This document shows, in pieces, positions 1 to 13,101 of a DNA stretch of 64,000 bases (the stretch's first letter is position 1; every line of letters starts with the position of its first letter). Below the pieces are notes generated by a model, which saw nothing but the letters and a program-made list of their open reading frames with translations, did no database searches and was not told the origin of the DNA. The position numbers and the translations under genes were made by a program. The DNA comes from CAVSSX01 sp963730735. GTDB lineage: Bacteria; Actinomycetota; Acidimicrobiia; Acidimicrobiales; RAAP-2. Location of the stretch: contig CAVSSX010000008.1 in NCBI GenBank assembly GCA_963730735.1, forward strand, positions 1-64,000, in the 5' to 3' direction.

Positions 1-235
1 GGTGTGTGTCCGGTCGCTCCTTGAAAACGGAAGAGTGAGAGCCAAAAGCCAGTGCGGGCGGCTCGTTGGGTGCTTCGGCACTCGAGGAGTCGAACGTCAA
101 TAACGTAACAAAGCAAAATGGCGGGCTTGGAAGCGACCTTCGGGTGGCGACCTCGTCTGTCAGTCGACCGGGCCGAGTCAAGTCCGGTTGACTCTTGGGT
201 TTGCGGAGGACGACCTTCGGGTCCGAACCAAAGAC
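1..235 (+). other. rRNA leader with 5' arm of the 16S processing stem
   Basis: No protein gene is supported here. Bases 12-43 are nearly complementary to bases 1917-1948 downstream of the 16S gene, so the 16S precursor would be closed by a long stem of the kind cut by RNase III. The stretch around 18-28 (CTCCTTGAAAACG) resembles a boxA antitermination element of rRNA leaders. The rRNA promoter itself probably lies before the window. Confidence 0.6.
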
Positions 236-2122
<1,887 letters not shown>

Positions 2123-2643
2123 CAAGTTACAAAGAGCCAACGGTGGATGCCTTGGCGCCTGAAGCCGAAGAAGGACGTGGGCGACTGCGATAAGCCACGG
2201 GGAGCTGTCTACCAAGCTTCGATCCGTGGATGTCCGAATGGGGAAACCCAGCACCCGTCATGGGGTGTTACTCCGGCCTGAATGTATAGGGCCGGGAGAG
2301 GGAACCGGGGGAATTGAAACATCTAAGTACCCCGAGGAGAGGAAAACAACAGTGACTCCCTGAGTAGCGGCGAGCGAAACGGGAAGAGCCTAAATCGAGC
2401 CGGTGTTAAAGCCTGGTGGCGTTGCCGGTTTGGGGTTGTGGGATTCAAGAGAAGGCGCACCAGAGTCTTCACGGAGTTACAAATCCGATGTTTAGTGGAA
2501 GCAGTCAGGAAAGCTGCACCGAAGAGGGTAATAGTCCCGTACACGAAAAGCTGAGGACTCCGCTTGAACACCCGAGTAGCGCCGGATCCGGGAAAGCCGG
2601 CGTGAATCTGCGAGGACCATCTCGTAAGGCTAAGTACTCACAG

Positions 2644-2691
<48 letters not shown>

Positions 2692-2885
2692 GGGAGGGGA
2701 GTGAAATAGTACCTGAAACCGTTGGCTTACAAACAGTCAAAGCGTCGTCGGCCTCCGATGGCAATGGCTCCAATTCCCTTCGGGGAGGCGGGGTCGCCAT
2801 ATATCGGGCGCCGGCCGTGATGGCGTGCCTTTTGAAGAATGAGCCAGCGAGTTACGGTGTGTGGCGAGGTTAACCCGTGAGGGGT

Positions 2886-2918
<33 letters not shown>

Positions 2919-3348
2919 GAGTCGCATGCTGTAGACCCGAAGCCGAGTGAGCTAGCCATGGGCAGGCTGAAGCGGGGGTAAGACCCCGTGGAGGGCCGAA
3001 CCCACCTTGGTTGAAAACAGGGGGGATGACCTGTGGTTAGGGGTGAAAGGCCAATCAAACTCGGTGATAGCTGGTTCTCCCCGAAATGCATTTAGGTGCA
3101 GCGTTAGACGTTCAGCATCGGAGGTAGAGCACTGAATGGGCTAGGGGGCCTACAAGCTTACTGACCCCAATCAAACTCCGAATGCCGATGCTCAAGAGTC
3201 TGGCAGTGAGACCACGGGGGATGAGCTTCGTTGGTCGAAAGGGAAACAGCCCAGACCGTCAGCTAAGGCCCCTAATTCTTGACTAAGTGGAAAACGATGT
3301 GGGAACGCGAAGACAGCCAGGAGGTTGGCTCAGAAGCAGCCATCCTTA

Positions 3349-3379
<31 letters not shown>

Positions 3380-4221
3380 GTCCTGCGCGGATAATGTAAC
3401 GGGGCTCAAGTCAAGAGCCGAAGCTACGGATTTCCGTCATTAGACGGGAGTGGTAGGGGAGCGTCGATCTCGCAGAGAAGCGGGGGTGTGAACCCACGTG
3501 GAGCGTGGTCGAGTGCGAATGCTGGTATGAGTAGCGAGAGAGGGGTGAGAAACCCCTCCGCCGTAAGCCCAAGGGTTCCTGGGGAAGGCTAATCCACCCA
3601 GGGTAAGTCGGGAGCTAAGGCGAGGCCGAGAGGCGTAGTCGATGCACAACTGGTTGATATTCCAGTACCACCGTGTCCGCGCCCAATCCAAGATCGGGGA
3701 TCCTAAGGGGATGACTTTCGAGTCGAACCGACCGGCCCTATGGCGGATAGCGAAGGAGGGACGCAGGAGGGTAGGTGAGCCCAGGCGTTGGTTGTCCTGG
3801 GGTAAGCGTGTAGGGAGAGGTCTAGGCAAATCCGGACCTCATATATCCTGAGACGCGATGCCGAGCCACACCAGGCGAAGTCACTGATCCCATGCTGCCG
3901 AGAAAATCTCCTAGCGAGCTGGCACGGTGCCCGTACCCCAAACCGACACAGGTGGGCGGGTAGAGAATACCAAGGCGATCGGGAGAACTGTGGTTAAGGA
4001 ACTCGGCAAAATTCCTCCGTAACTTCGGGAGAAGGAGGACCCCGCCAGCGTGACGGACTTCGCGTCCTGAGCGTGAGGGGGTCGCAGTGAATAGGGGAAA
4101 GCGACTGTTTACTAAAAACACAGGAGCGTGCGAAGTCGTAAGACGATGTATACGCTCTGACGCCTGCCCGGTGCCGGAAGGTTACGGGGAAGGGTTAGCC
4201 CTCGGGCGAAGCTCTGAACCT

Positions 4222-5023
<802 letters not shown>

Positions 5024-5281
5024 CGACTTTCCTACTGTCTCAACCACAGACCCGGCGAAATTGAAGTACGAGTAAAGATGCTCGTTAGCTGCATCAGGAC
5101 GGAAAGACCCCGTGGACCTTTACTACAGCTTGATGTTGGGTTTTGGTACAATTTGTGTAGGATAGGTGGGAGACGTCGAAGCATTGGCGCCAGCCAGTGT
5201 GGAGTCAACCTTGAAATACCACCCTTTTTGTGCCGGGACTCTAACCTCGGTCCGTTATCCGGATCAGGAACAGCGTCAGGT

Positions 5282-5313
<32 letters not shown>

Positions 5314-5532
5314 ACGTAACGGAGGCGCCCAAAGGTTCCCTCAAGCTGGTTGGCAATCAGCTGTCGAGTGCAATGGCAAAAGGGAGCTTGACTGCGAGAC
5401 CTACAAGTCGAGCAGGTGCGAAAGCAGGGCATAGTGATCCAGCGGTTGCTTATGGAAGCGCCGTTGCTCAACGGATAAAAGGTACCCCGGGGATAACAGG
5501 CTCATCTTCCCCAAGAGTCCATATCGACGGGA

Positions 5533-5578
<46 letters not shown>

Positions 5579-5579
5579 C

Positions 5580-5615
<36 letters not shown>

Positions 5616-5631
5616 TACGCGAGCTGGGTTT

Positions 5632-5663
<32 letters not shown>

Positions 5664-6054
5664 ATGCAGCCGTAGGAGATTTGAGAAAGGCTGTCCCTAG
5701 TACGAGAGGACCGGGACGGACGTAGCTCTCGTGTGCCAGTTGTCCTGCCAAGGGCACGGCTGGTTTGCGACCTACGGGTGGGATAAGCGCTGAAAGCATC
5801 TAAGTGCGAAGCCCGTTTCGAGATGAAATCTCCCACAGGGTTAACCTGGTAAGGCCCGTGGCTAGACGACCACGTTGATAGGCCGGAGGTGTACGCACAG
5901 CAATGTGTTCAGCCGACCGGTACTAATCGGCCGAGGACTTGGAGACTTGCTCGTGCTCGCTTTGGAACGCTCAAGGGCTGCGGATCGCCGCGCCCCTGGA
6001 GCCGCCGTTCGCCCGACCTCGCGGTCCGGTGATCGCTGCGGCGGAGCGCAAGAT

Positions 6055-6172
6055 TTCCGGTGGCCATGGCGGCGGGGAAACACCCGTTCCCATTCCGAAC
6101 ACGGCAGTTAAGCTCGCCAGCGCCGATGGTACTTGGGGGGAGGCCCCCTGGGAGAGTAGGACGCCGCCGGGA
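6055..6172 (+). rRNA. rrf: 5S ribosomal RNA
   Basis: About 118 bases with the 5S core AACACCCGTTCCCATTCCGAACACGG-like segment near 6078-6103 (key parts CCCGTTCCCATTCCGAAC). Helix I is formed by TTCCGGTGGC at 6055 pairing with GCCGCCGGGA at 6163-6172. It lies 111 bases after the 23S gene and is followed by the operon terminator. Confidence 0.93.
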
Positions 6173-6180
6173 TTTCGCAA

Positions 6181-6216
6181 GACGATGGCCCGCCACTTCT
6201 GTGGCGGGCCATCGTC
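6181..6216 (+). terminator. rrn operon terminator hairpin
   Basis: A perfect 16-base inverted repeat (GACGATGGCCCGCCAC) with a TTCT loop lies nine bases after the 5S gene. There is no clear U tract, as is common for GC-rich actinobacterial terminators. Confidence 0.85.
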
Positions 6217-6293
6217 GCGTCTGCGGGTCGGTGGCCGAGTGCGGTCGGGGGCTTTCGCCGTCCCAACTGGGTAAACGGTGGTAGCGGGCCACG

Positions 6294-6299
6294 TAGACT
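6294..6299 (+). promoter_or_regulatory. Leaderless -10 element TAGACT
   Basis: TAGACT lies six bases before the GTG at 6306, and no Shine-Dalgarno is present. This spacing recurs across the window. Confidence 0.45.
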
Positions 6300-6305
6300 C
6301 GGGAA

Positions 6306-7971
6306 GTGGAACCGAACTCCAAGCGCCCGGACGAGCGCGCCCCCGATCCGGCCGATCCCGACCAACCGAGCGCCGGCCGACGGGCCTCGGGCGCCGGCCG
6401 TTCTCGCGGGTCGGATCGGTCCTCGGCGTCAGCCCGAACTCCCCGAGATGGCGAGTCGGGTCGTCGCGCGCCTTCCGCGGGTAGTGGCCGTGCCGGGGCG
6501 TCCCGTGGGGGCCAGGACCGCCGCCCGCCGCGATCGGCTTCCCCCGGGGGTCGGTCGTCGAGTGGCGGCCGTTGGTCGTCGGAGGCGCTGGGCGGGGGCA
6601 ACCGTCGGCCGCGGGCCGACGGCGGGCGGGCCGACGGCGGGCGAGCCGGGGCGTCGGGGGAGCGGCGGACGACGGGGGAGTATCGATCGCGGCGTCCGGA
6701 GGGGGAACGAGCTGGTCGCGACGGGTACCGGGCCAGGAGTGCCCGGGCCGGGGAACCGGACAGGGACCGGCGGGACCGACCCGCGGGGGGATCCGGGCGA
6801 CGGGGTGCGCCCCGTTCGGGTGCGGCTCGCGACGACGTTCCCGGGCGGTCGACCCGGCCGCGTCCGGTCGGCGCCGGGAACGGGCGGGGTGCCTCTCCCT
6901 CGAGAGGGCCACGATCGAGCGGGACGGATCGAGCGGGACGGGGCGACCCTGCTGGTGCGCCGTATCCGCCGTTGCCTGAGGCGGCGAAATCGTGGGGCGG
7001 AGTGGCCCGTCGCGGAGCTCGCCAAGTCGGTCGGGCCGAGGCCGACCAGCGCGGTCGGGATGAGGGCGGTCACGGTTCGGTCCAGGCCCCGGCGCCGATG
7101 GACACCTGGGTGCGCTCCGACGGTGCGCGTTCGGAATGGGAGGACGACCGGCCGAAGGGCTCGCGGACGGTTCGCTCGGCGGATTCGGCGGCCCGCCGGC
7201 CGGCGGCGTACCCCGAAGCCGCTCCCCCCGGAAGTGGCCACCGAGATCCGTCGGGCGGCCGACGTGGCCACCGCCCACCACAAAGAAGTCCTGGTGTCGA
7301 AGATGGAGAGCGCCGTCGCCGCCTACGACCGAGGTCGCTACCAGGAGGCGGCCCGTACGGCTAAGCAGGTGGCCAACGAGACGCCGATGGTGCCGGCGGT
7401 CCGGGAGCTGGTCGGTCTGGCGGCCTACCGGTCGGGACGTTGGCGCGAGGCCATCCGCCAGCTCGAGGCGTACCAGGAGCTGACCGACGACGCCACGCAC
7501 CTGCCGATCCTGATGGACTGCCACCGGGCCATGGGGCATCCCCGCCGGGTCACCGAATTGTGGGCCGAGCTCCGCCAACAGTCGCCCGGACCCGAGGTGC
7601 TGGCTGAGGCCCGCATCGTGGCCGCCGGCTCGCTGGCCGACCGGGGCAATCTCGAGGGGGCCATCGAGATACTGACCAGTTCGGGCGCCGCCAAGGCCCT
7701 GCGGAACCCGTCGGCCCGGCACCTACGCCAGTGGTACGCCCTCGGCGACCTCTACGAACGGGCGGGGGACGTACCCCGGGCTCGTGAGCTCTTCCTGCGG
7801 GTGGCCCAGGCCGACCCCGGCGCCTACGACGTCGCCGATCGGCTGGAGGCGCTCGGGCCGGATCGCCGTCCGAAGAACCGCAAGCGCCGTACCGTCCCGG
7901 TCTCGAAGAAGAAGGGGCCGGCGGTGGAGCAGGCACCCGGGACGCCGGCCGCCAAGGTGCAGTCCGGGTAG
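6306..7971 (+). CDS. Tetratricopeptide-repeat protein with disordered RG-rich N-terminus, frameshifted
   Basis: GTG 6306 opens a long Arg/Gly/Ser/Pro-rich, probably disordered region in the first frame, which ends with a conserved-looking stretch (WGGVARRGARQVGR, APMDTWVRSD). Somewhere between about 7150 and 7210 the reading moves by +1 to the frame that gives PKPLPPEVATEI. A helical repeat domain follows to 7971 (RGRYQEAARTAKQVANE, YRSGRWREAIRQLEAY, YALGDLYERAGDVPRAREL), typical of TPR units. Total length is 1666 bases, one more than a multiple of three, consistent with one inserted base. TPR domains mediate protein-protein contacts; no partner is known. The ion channel gene starts five bases after the stop. 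The frame open from 6448 upstream of the TPR part has a biased composition and is probably not translated. Confidence 0.6.
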
Positions 7972-7976
7972 CGCCC

Positions 7977-8812
7977 ATGCCCATCCGCATCAACGAGCGG
8001 ACGTTCCGCGAGGCGCTGTGGGGCCAGGACAGCTACGCCCTCCTCTTCCTGCTCCTCCTCGTCGACTACCTCATGCTGAACCTGGTCGACTCGATCCGTT
8101 GGGGGGACTGCTCCGCACCGTCCCGGTGGCCCTCACGGCGTTGTTCGCCATGCACACCTCCGGGGCGAGACGCGTCACCCTGCGGGTGGCCCAGGTGACG
8201 GTGGTGCTGTCGGTGGCGGGAGGGGTGGTGGCCGCGGCCACCGGCGGGGAGACGGCGGCCGGGGTGGCGTTCCTCCTCCTGGCCCTGGTGCTGCTAGTGA
8301 CCCCGGTCTCGGTGCTCCGCCGGATACTCCACCACGACCGGGTCCACGTCGAGACGCTGTTCGGGGCGGTGGACGTGTACGTGATGATCGGCCTGATCTT
8401 CGGCTCGCTGTTCGTCGCCTTCGCCCACCTCTTCCACCCGCCGGACTTCGTCACCTTCCTGGCCCAACCGGGCTACCACCCCTCGAGCGACTACTTCTAT
8501 CTGAGCTACGTCACCCTGACCACGGTGGGGTTCGGCGACCTCACGCCGCTGTCGAACCTGGCCCGTTCGATCGTGGTCCTCGAGGCGCTGGTCGGCCAGA
8601 TCTTCCTGGTCACCCTGGTGGCCCGCCTGGTCGCCCTGTACGGGGTGGAGCACACCACGCTCGGCCTGCGGCGTCCGGCCCCGGGTGACCCGGGTCCGGT
8701 CGGTGACGCCGAGGCGCCGGCGGCCGTCGCCCCCGACCGACCCGACGGAGCGACGGCCCATCCCGAGGACCGCTGGGACGCCCTGCTGGACGAGGCCGAC
8801 CCACCGGCGTAG
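7977..8812 (+). CDS. Two-TM potassium channel (Ion_trans_2), frameshifted in a G run
   Basis: The N-terminus (MPIRINERTFREALWGQDSY followed by a hydrophobic helix) is in the frame of ATG 7977. The rest, from GGLLRTVPVALTALF onward, lies in another frame. The switch falls exactly in a six-G run at 8101-8106; one more G would restore tgg-ggg-gga-ctg. The protein would have about four hydrophobic segments, a pore loop with the K+ selectivity filter TVGFGD (near 8525) and a final helix. A charged Ala/Pro-rich tail ends at 8812. No cytoplasmic RCK domain is seen. The gene probably encodes a passive K+ channel in the cell membrane, cotranscribed with the TPR gene five bases upstream. A homopolymer deletion is the likely cause of the break. 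Confidence 0.8.
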
Positions 8813-8856
8813 CACGGGCGCTGAGCAGGATCTTTCGGGCCCCGGGTGGGGGTTGT

Positions 8857-8862
8857 TAGGCT
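8857..8862 (+). promoter_or_regulatory. Leaderless -10 element TAGGCT (aldolase gene)
   Basis: TAGGCT ends six bases before the ATG at 8869, and no Shine-Dalgarno is present between them. Confidence 0.5.
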
Positions 8863-8868
8863 CGGGTC

Positions 8869-9918
8869 ATGGATCTGCACTCCCTTCTCGGTGATGAGGC
8901 CGACTCGCTCCTCGGGCACGAGGCCAAGGCCTTCCCGGCCGAGGGGCTGGTGCTCCCCGGACCCGACTACATCAGCCGGGTGCTGGTCGACTCGGACCGG
9001 TCGCCCACGGTCCTGCGCAATCTCGGCACCCTGTTCGGCCACGGTCGTCTCGGTGGCACCGGCTATCTGTCCATCCTCCCGGTCGACCAGGGCATCGAGC
9101 ACTCGGCGGCGGCCAGCTTCTCCAAGAACCCGGCCTACTTCGACCCGGCCAACCTCCTGGAGCTGGCGATCGCCGGTGAGTGCAGCGCCATCGCCACCAC
9201 CCTCGGCACGCTGGGCATCGTGTCGCGGCGCTACGCCCACAAGATGCCGTTCATCGTGAAGTTGAACCACAACGACTTCCTGCACTACCCGAACACCTAC
9301 GACGAGGTGCCGTTCGCCTCGGTCCGCCAGGCGTCCGACCTCGGGGCGGTGGGCGTCGGCGCCACCATCTACTACGGGTCGCCCGAGTCGGACCGACAGA
9401 TCCACGAGGTCGGCGAGGCCTTCGCCGAGGCGCACCGGCTGGGGATGTTCACCGTGTTGTGGTGCTACCTGCGCAACCCGGCCTTCAAGACGCCCGAGAT
9501 CGACTACCACGTCTCGGCCGACCTGACCGGCCAGGCCAACCACCTCGGGGTGACCATCGAGGCGGACATCATCAAGCAGAAGCAGCCCGAGAACAACGGC
9601 GGCTACCCGGCCATGGGCTTCGGCCGGACCGACCCGCTGGTCTACGACCAGCTCACGACCGACCACCCGATCGACCTCACCCGCTGGCAGGTGGTGAACT
9701 GCTACGCCGGTCGCATCGGGCTCATCAACTCGGGCGGCGAGTCCACCGGGGCCGACGACCTGGCCCAGGCGGTCCGGACGGCCGTCATCAACAAGCGGGC
9801 CGGCGGTATGGGGCTGATCGTGGGCCGCAAGTCCTTCCAGCGGCCGATCGACGAGGGGGCGGCCCTCATCCACGCCGTGCAGGACGTCTTCTTGGACAGC
9901 GCCGTCACCATCGCCTGA
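8869..9918 (+). CDS. fbaB: Fructose-bisphosphate aldolase, class I (DhnA/FbaB type)
   Basis: The 349-residue TIM-barrel protein matches the DhnA/FbaB class I aldolases along its length. It has LPVDQGIEH near residue 70, FIVKLNHND, and the segment [15 protein letters not shown], where the Schiff-base lysine of the family is expected. It ends with [16 protein letters not shown] and a phosphate-binding [15 protein letters not shown]. It would cleave fructose-1,6-bisphosphate to two trioses in glycolysis and make it in gluconeogenesis, without a metal. The gene stands alone behind its own leaderless-type promoter and is followed by a hairpin at about 9927-9948. Confidence 0.92.
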   Translation: MDLHSLLGDEADSLLGHEAKAFPAEGLVLPGPDYISRVLVDSDRSPTVLRNLGTLFGHGRLGGTGYLSILPVDQGIEHSAAASFSKNPAYFDPANLLELAIAGECSAIATTLGTLGIVSRRYAHKMPFIVKLNHNDFLHYPNTYDEVPFASVRQASDLGAVGVGATIYYGSPESDRQIHEVGEAFAEAHRLGMFTVLWCYLRNPAFKTPEIDYHVSADLTGQANHLGVTIEADIIKQKQPENNGGYPAMGFGRTDPLVYDQLTTDHPIDLTRWQVVNCYAGRIGLINSGGESTGADDLAQAVRTAVINKRAGGMGLIVGRKSFQRPIDEGAALIHAVQDVFLDSAVTIA

Positions 9919-9926
9919 CCGGCATC

Positions 9927-9948
9927 GGGCCCCGGAGACGGGGCGCCC
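9927..9948 (+). terminator. Hairpin after the aldolase gene
   Basis: GCCCCG at 9929 pairs with CGGGGC at 9939 around a GAGA loop, ten bases after the stop codon. There is no U tract. Confidence 0.45.
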
Positions 9949-10027
9949 GGGTGGCGGAAGTACTCCGGGGCAGCGGACCGGCCGGGATATGCTGTTAATA
10001 CGCACGTAATAGTCGGCCGAGCGAGGC

Positions 10028-10033
10028 TAGAGT
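10028..10033 (+). promoter_or_regulatory. Candidate -10 element TAGAGT for korAB
   Basis: TAGAGT lies about 100 bases before korA in the 217-base gap between the aldolase and korA genes. It would give a real 5' leader here, unlike the leaderless genes nearby. AT-richer sequence (TTAATACGCACGTAATAG) lies just upstream. Confidence 0.3.
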
Positions 10034-10135
10034 CCCGCAAACCGTGGGGTGGGGTCGGCCGAGCCGTGATCAGGACAGGTTCGTGACGCGCCGGGGGGCC
10101 AATCTTCCCTTCTCGCGATCGCGGGCACAGAGAGC

Positions 10136-12022
10136 ATGAGGGGATCCGTGACGACCGGAATCGAACACCGTCCTGAGCAGCTCGACCGGGTGGTCATCCG
10201 GTTCGCCGGTGACTCGGGGGACGGCATGCAGCTGACCGGTGACCGGTTCACCACGTCGAGTGCCCTCCTCGGGAACGACCTGGCCACCTTCCCGGACTTC
10301 CCGGCCGAGATCCGCGCCCCGGCCGGGACCCTGAACGGCGTGTCGGCATTCCAGGTCCAGATCTCCGACCACGACATCCTGACGCCCGGTGACGCCCCGA
10401 ACGTGCTGGTGGCCATGAACCCGGCCGCCCTGCGGGCCAACCTCGGCATGTTGCCCAAGGGTGCCACCTTGCTGGTGAACACCGACGCCTTCGACGAGCG
10501 CAACCTGACCAAGGCCGGCTACTCGGCGAACCCCCTGGGGGACGGCTCGCTGGCCGCCTACACGGTGTACGAGGTCCCCATGACCTCGATCACCCAGGAG
10601 GTCTGCAAGGAGGCCGGGGTCAAGCCCCGCGACGCCGAGCGCTCCAAGAACTTCTTCGCCCTCGGGCTGGTGAGCTGGCTCTACACCCGGCCGATCGACG
10701 CCACCCTCGACTGGATCACCAGCCGGTTCGCCAAGCTTCCCCAGGTGGCCGAAGCCAACCGGCGGGCCTTCCGGGCCGGCTACGACTTCGGTGAGACGGC
10801 CGAGCTGTTCGAGTCGACCTACGAGATCCGACCGGCGGCCTTCGCCCCCGGTGAGTACGTCCAGATCACCGGCAACACCGCCCTGGCCTGGGGCCTCATC
10901 GCCGCCGCCCAGCAGGCCGGGCTCCCGCTGTTCCTCGGGAGCTACCCGATCACCCCGGCGTCGGACATCCTCCACGAGTTGTCCCGGCGAAAGGAGTTCG
11001 GCGTCCGGACGTTCCAGGCCGAGGACGAGATCGCCGGGGTCTCCTCGGCCATCGGCGCCGCCTTCGGCGGCTCCCTCGGCGTCACCACCACCAGCGGCCC
11101 GGGACTCGATCTCAAGTCCGAGGCCATCGGCCTCGCCCTCAACCTGGAGCTCCCGCTGGTCATCGTGGACGTCCAGCGCGGCGGGCCCTCGACTGGGCTG
11201 CCCACCAAGACCGAGCAGGCCGACCTGCTGTCGGCCATGTATGGCCGCCACGGTGAGTCGCCCCTCCCGATCATCGCTCCGTGCACCCCGTCGGGGTGCT
11301 TCGCCGCCGCCATCGAGGCCGCCCGTATCGCCGTCAAGTACCGCACGCCGGTGATCCTGCTCTCCGACGGTTACCTGGCCAACGGGGCCGAGCCGTGGCA
11401 GTTGCCCGACCTCGACAGCCTGCCGGCGATCGAGCCCGACTTCGCCACCGGTACCAACCACGTCGACGACGACGGAGCGGCGGCATTCTGGCCCTACATC
11501 CGTGACGAGGCGACGCTCGCCCGACCCTGGGCCCCACCGGGGGTGCCGGGTCTCGAGCACCGGATCGGTGGCCTCGAAAAGGCCGACGGGACCGGCAACG
11601 TGTCCTACGACGGGCCCAACCACGAGAAGATGATCCACCTCCGGGCGGCCAAGGTCGCCGGCATCGCCCAGGACATTCCACTGCTCGAGGTGGACGACGA
11701 GGACGGCGACGCCACGGTGCTGGTCGTCGGTTGGGGCTCGACCTTCGGGGCCATCGCCGCCGGTGTCCGGCGGATCCGGGCCCGGGGCCAGAAGGTGGCC
11801 CATGCCCACCTTCTGAACCTGTTCCCGTTCCCGTCCAACCTCGGCGAGGTGCTCGCCTCGTACGACAAGGTCCTGGTCCCCGAAGTCAACATGGGCCAGC
11901 TCTCCCGGTTGTTGCGGGCCGAGTTCCTGGTCGACGCCCAGTCGTTGAACCAGATGCAGGGCGTGCCCTTCCGGGCGGCCGAGATCGAGGCGGCGATCGT
12001 TCGCCTGCTGGAAGGAGCGTGA
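10136..12022 (+). CDS. korA: 2-oxoacid:ferredoxin oxidoreductase, alpha subunit (gamma-alpha fusion)
   Basis: This subunit works with KorB to convert a 2-oxoacid (2-oxoglutarate is most likely, by gene arrangement) and CoA to the acyl-CoA, reducing ferredoxin. Residues from about 15 to 200 are the gamma domain, starting RFAGDSGDGMQLTGDRFT. From about 235 the alpha domain has NTALAWGLIAAAQQAG and YPITPASDILHELS, then TTSGPGLDLKSEAIGLA. The 628-residue fused form is typical of actinobacterial KorA. GTG at 10148, preceded by GAGGGGA, is an equally good start and would remove four residues. The stop overlaps the start of korB, so the two are translationally coupled. Confidence 0.9.
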   Translation: MRGSVTTGIEHRPEQLDRVVIRFAGDSGDGMQLTGDRFTTSSALLGNDLATFPDFPAEIRAPAGTLNGVSAFQVQISDHDILTPGDAPNVLVAMNPAALRANLGMLPKGATLLVNTDAFDERNLTKAGYSANPLGDGSLAAYTVYEVPMTSITQEVCKEAGVKPRDAERSKNFFALGLVSWLYTRPIDATLDWITSRFAKLPQVAEANRRAFRAGYDFGETAELFESTYEIRPAAFAPGEYVQITGNTALAWGLIAAAQQAGLPLFLGSYPITPASDILHELSRRKEFGVRTFQAEDEIAGVSSAIGAAFGGSLGVTTTSGPGLDLKSEAIGLALNLELPLVIVDVQRGGPSTGLPTKTEQADLLSAMYGRHGESPLPIIAPCTPSGCFAAAIEAARIAVKYRTPVILLSDGYLANGAEPWQLPDLDSLPAIEPDFATGTNHVDDDGAAAFWPYIRDEATLARPWAPPGVPGLEHRIGGLEKADGTGNVSYDGPNHEKMIHLRAAKVAGIAQDIPLLEVDDEDGDATVLVVGWGSTFGAIAAGVRRIRARGQKVAHAHLLNLFPFPSNLGEVLASYDKVLVPEVNMGQLSRLLRAEFLVDAQSLNQMQGVPFRAAEIEAAIVRLLEGA

Positions 12023-13044
12023 TGACGACCACCGAGGTGCCGCTGACCACCCGCAAGGACTGGACCAGCGACCAGGAGGTGCGCTGGTGCCCGGGCTGCG
12101 GGGATTACTCGATCCTGGCCGCCGTCCAGATGCTGCTGCCGGATCTCGGCGTGCGCCGGGAGTCCACCGTGTTCCTGTCGGGCATCGGCTGCGCCGCCCG
12201 GTTCCCGTACTACATGGACACCTACGGGATGCACTCGATCCACGGTCGGGCCCCGGCCATCGCCACCGGGCTGGCCACGTCGCGCCCGGACCTCGACGTG
12301 TGGGTGGTCACCGGTGACGGCGACGCCCTCTCGATCGGCGGCAACCACCTCATCCACGCCCTGCGACGCAACGTCAACCTCACGATCCTGATGTTCAACA
12401 ACCAGATCTACGGGCTGACCAAGGGGCAGTACTCGCCGACCTCGGAGGTGGCCAAGGTCACCAAGTCGACCCCGTTCGGTTCGGTCGACACGCCCTTCAA
12501 CCCGCTCAGCCTGGCCATCGGGGCCGAGGCGACGTTCGTCGCCCGGACCCACGACATGGACCGGGCCCACATGCAGGAGACCTTCCGTCGGGCCCACGCC
12601 CACAACGGGGCGTCCTTCGTCGAGGTGTACCAGAACTGCAACGTCTTCAACGACGGGGCCTTCGAGAAGATCACCAGCCGGGACAATCGGGGCTCGATGC
12701 TGATCCCGCTGGTCCACGGCGAGCCGATCCGCTTCGGGGCCGAGGGCCAGCGCGGGGTGGTGCAGCGGTCCGACGGGCGTCTCGAGATCGTCGAGGTGGC
12801 CGACGTGGGCGAGGACGCCCTCTTGGTCCACGACGAGGCCAGCGACGACCCGAGCCTGGCCTTCGCGCTCTCCCGCCTCTCCCATGGCCCCTACGAGCCG
12901 ACGCCGGTGGGCGTCTTCCGGGCCATCGAGCGCCCCGACTACGGGACCGAGATGTCCCGGCAGATCGTCCAGGCCCAGGAGTCCCGGGGCCCCGGTGACC
13001 TGAAGGCGCTGCTGCGCTCGGGCTCGTCGTGGACGGTCGACTGA
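12022..13044 (+). CDS. korB: 2-oxoacid:ferredoxin oxidoreductase, beta subunit
   Basis: The 340-residue TPP-binding subunit of the KorAB complex begins with RWCPGCGDYSILAAVQ, whose cysteines contribute to the iron-sulfur site of the family. The thiamine diphosphate motif is VTGDGDALSIGGNHLIHALR followed by LMFNNQIYGLTKGQ. ATG 12022 overlaps the TGA of korA by one base. In many aerobic actinobacteria this complex replaces or backs up 2-oxoglutarate dehydrogenase in the TCA cycle. A convergent gene follows after a strong palindrome. Confidence 0.92.
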   Translation: MTTTEVPLTTRKDWTSDQEVRWCPGCGDYSILAAVQMLLPDLGVRRESTVFLSGIGCAARFPYYMDTYGMHSIHGRAPAIATGLATSRPDLDVWVVTGDGDALSIGGNHLIHALRRNVNLTILMFNNQIYGLTKGQYSPTSEVAKVTKSTPFGSVDTPFNPLSLAIGAEATFVARTHDMDRAHMQETFRRAHAHNGASFVEVYQNCNVFNDGAFEKITSRDNRGSMLIPLVHGEPIRFGAEGQRGVVQRSDGRLEIVEVADVGEDALLVHDEASDDPSLAFALSRLSHGPYEPTPVGVFRAIERPDYGTEMSRQIVQAQESRGPGDLKALLRSGSSWTVD

Positions 13045-13060
13045 CCGAGCGCTAACCGGG

Positions 13061-13099
13061 GCCGGCGCACCGCCGGCCGGCGGTGGCGGCCGGCGCCGG
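13061..13099. terminator. Bidirectional terminator between korB and the DUF1015 gene
   Basis: ACCGCCGGCCGGCGGT at 13069-13084 is a perfect palindrome, flanked by the outer arms CCGGCGC and GCGCCGG. It sits between two convergent genes. Confidence 0.6.
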
Positions 13100-13101
13100 G
13101 G

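Noticed and set aside
5971..7722. 583-codon minus-strand frame over the 5S and TPR region
   Set aside because: It has an Arg/Pro-rich composition, crosses the 5S gene and terminator, and contains no domain. It is a shadow of GC-rich coding DNA.
10070..11809. 579-codon minus-strand frame opposite korA
   Set aside because: It is an antisense shadow of korA, Gly/Asp/Val/Arg-rich, with no family signal.
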